6,675 nt of DNA from an uncultured Blastococcus sp. GTDB lineage: Bacteria; Actinomycetota; Actinomycetes; Mycobacteriales; Antricoccaceae. Of the stretch, positions 6,552 to 6,675 are shown piece after piece. The DNA is taken from NCBI GenBank assembly GCA_946221975.1, contig CAMIGT010000076.1, forward strand, positions 1 to 6,675, read 5' to 3'. The first letter of the stretch is position 1; every line of letters begins with the position of its first letter. A program made the translations under genes and the position numbers. The notes below the pieces were generated by a model. It was not told the DNA's origin. It searched no databases and saw nothing but the letters and a program-made list of their open reading frames with translations.

Positions 6552-6675
6552 TGGGCGCTCCTGCGGGCTCGGCTGCGAACGGCTCGATCGTAGCCGGTGC
6601 CGCTTGCGGCCGGGTGCTCGTGGCGGGTGGTCACCTTGCGCAGCCAAGGGCGCCACTGTGCCGCGGACGGCACGG
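6548..6675 (-). CDS. Possible 3' end of an upstream minus-strand gene (partial)
   Basis: From the right edge of the window a frame stays open for 41 codons on the minus strand and stops at a TGA (6550-6548) that overlaps the GTG start of the RAM gene (GTGA). About 34 of the 41 codons end in G or C, as expected for a real gene here and higher than in the frame that merely extends the RAM gene. The visible segment includes QWRPWLRKVT and ends in an Arg-rich tail, ARRSAQ. I do not recognise the family. If real, it is the 3' end of a gene cotranscribed with the RAM gene. The gene body lies outside the window. Confidence 0.45.
   Translation of the reverse strand, partial: VPSAAQWRPWLRKVTTRHEHPAASGTGYDRAVRSRARRSAQ
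6587..6592 (-). promoter_or_regulatory. Weak candidate -10 element for the RAM gene
   Basis: TACGAT on the minus strand fits TANNNT and would give a leader of roughly 30 nt with the AGGAG site in it. No -35 box is evident. If the partial upstream gene is real, this hexamer lies inside its coding sequence and may be only a Tyr-Asp codon pair. Confidence 0.25.

Noticed and set aside
6552..6656. N-terminal extension of the RAM protein to an ATG at 6656
   Set aside because: The extra 35 residues are Arg/Pro-rich, the RAM fold begins at the GTG at 6551, and that GTG has a well-placed AGGAG.
1..6675. Mobile elements, CRISPR arrays, tRNA/rRNA genes or a hidden defence system
   Set aside because: No transposase or integrase motifs, no regularly spaced repeats and no RNA-gene patterns were seen; nearly all bases are accounted for by conserved respiratory and tryptophan-related genes.

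Overview
The window comes from a high-GC Gram-positive bacterium (Actinomycetota). The evidence is the strong G/C bias at third codon positions and the clustering of ctaE with qcrC, qcrA and qcrB. The proteins are also of actinobacterial type: a diheme QcrC, a three-helix Rieske protein, and a QcrB with PDWY at the quinol site and b6f-like heme spacing. From family knowledge, the same neighbourhood (ctaE-qcrCAB divergent from trpD) occurs in Mycobacterium and Streptomyces. I cannot name a genus.

The left two thirds (about 77-4548, minus strand) is one respiratory operon, ctaE-qcrC-qcrA-qcrB. It encodes cytochrome c oxidase subunit III and all three core subunits of the menaquinol:cytochrome c reductase. 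In actinobacteria these build the obligate III2-IV2 supercomplex, which carries electrons from menaquinol to oxygen without a soluble cytochrome c. The operon seems to start from a leaderless GTG just downstream of a -10 box (CATAAT). It ends at a perfect 18-bp hairpin with a T-run, directly after qcrB. Between qcrC and qcrA sits a 35-codon reading frame that touches both genes through ATGA overlaps. It may be a translational relay or a small unannotated protein.

The region 4549-4762 is a divergent promoter region of about 214 bp. To its right, on the plus strand, are a 147-aa stand-alone receiver-like protein with several degenerate catalytic positions and, 4 bp later, trpD (anthranilate phosphoribosyltransferase, tryptophan synthesis). 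Convergent to trpD and only 6 bp away is a 92-aa stand-alone Lrp/AsnC ligand-binding (RAM) domain protein with no DNA-binding domain. At the right edge, the 3' end of a further minus-strand gene probably overlaps the RAM gene start.

The core of the window is conserved housekeeping sequence. I saw no mobile element, CRISPR array, RNA gene or defence system. The points worth a second look are the small ORF inside the respiratory operon, the possible leaderless start of ctaE, the pseudo-receiver paired with trpD, and the stand-alone RAM protein that meets trpD end to end.
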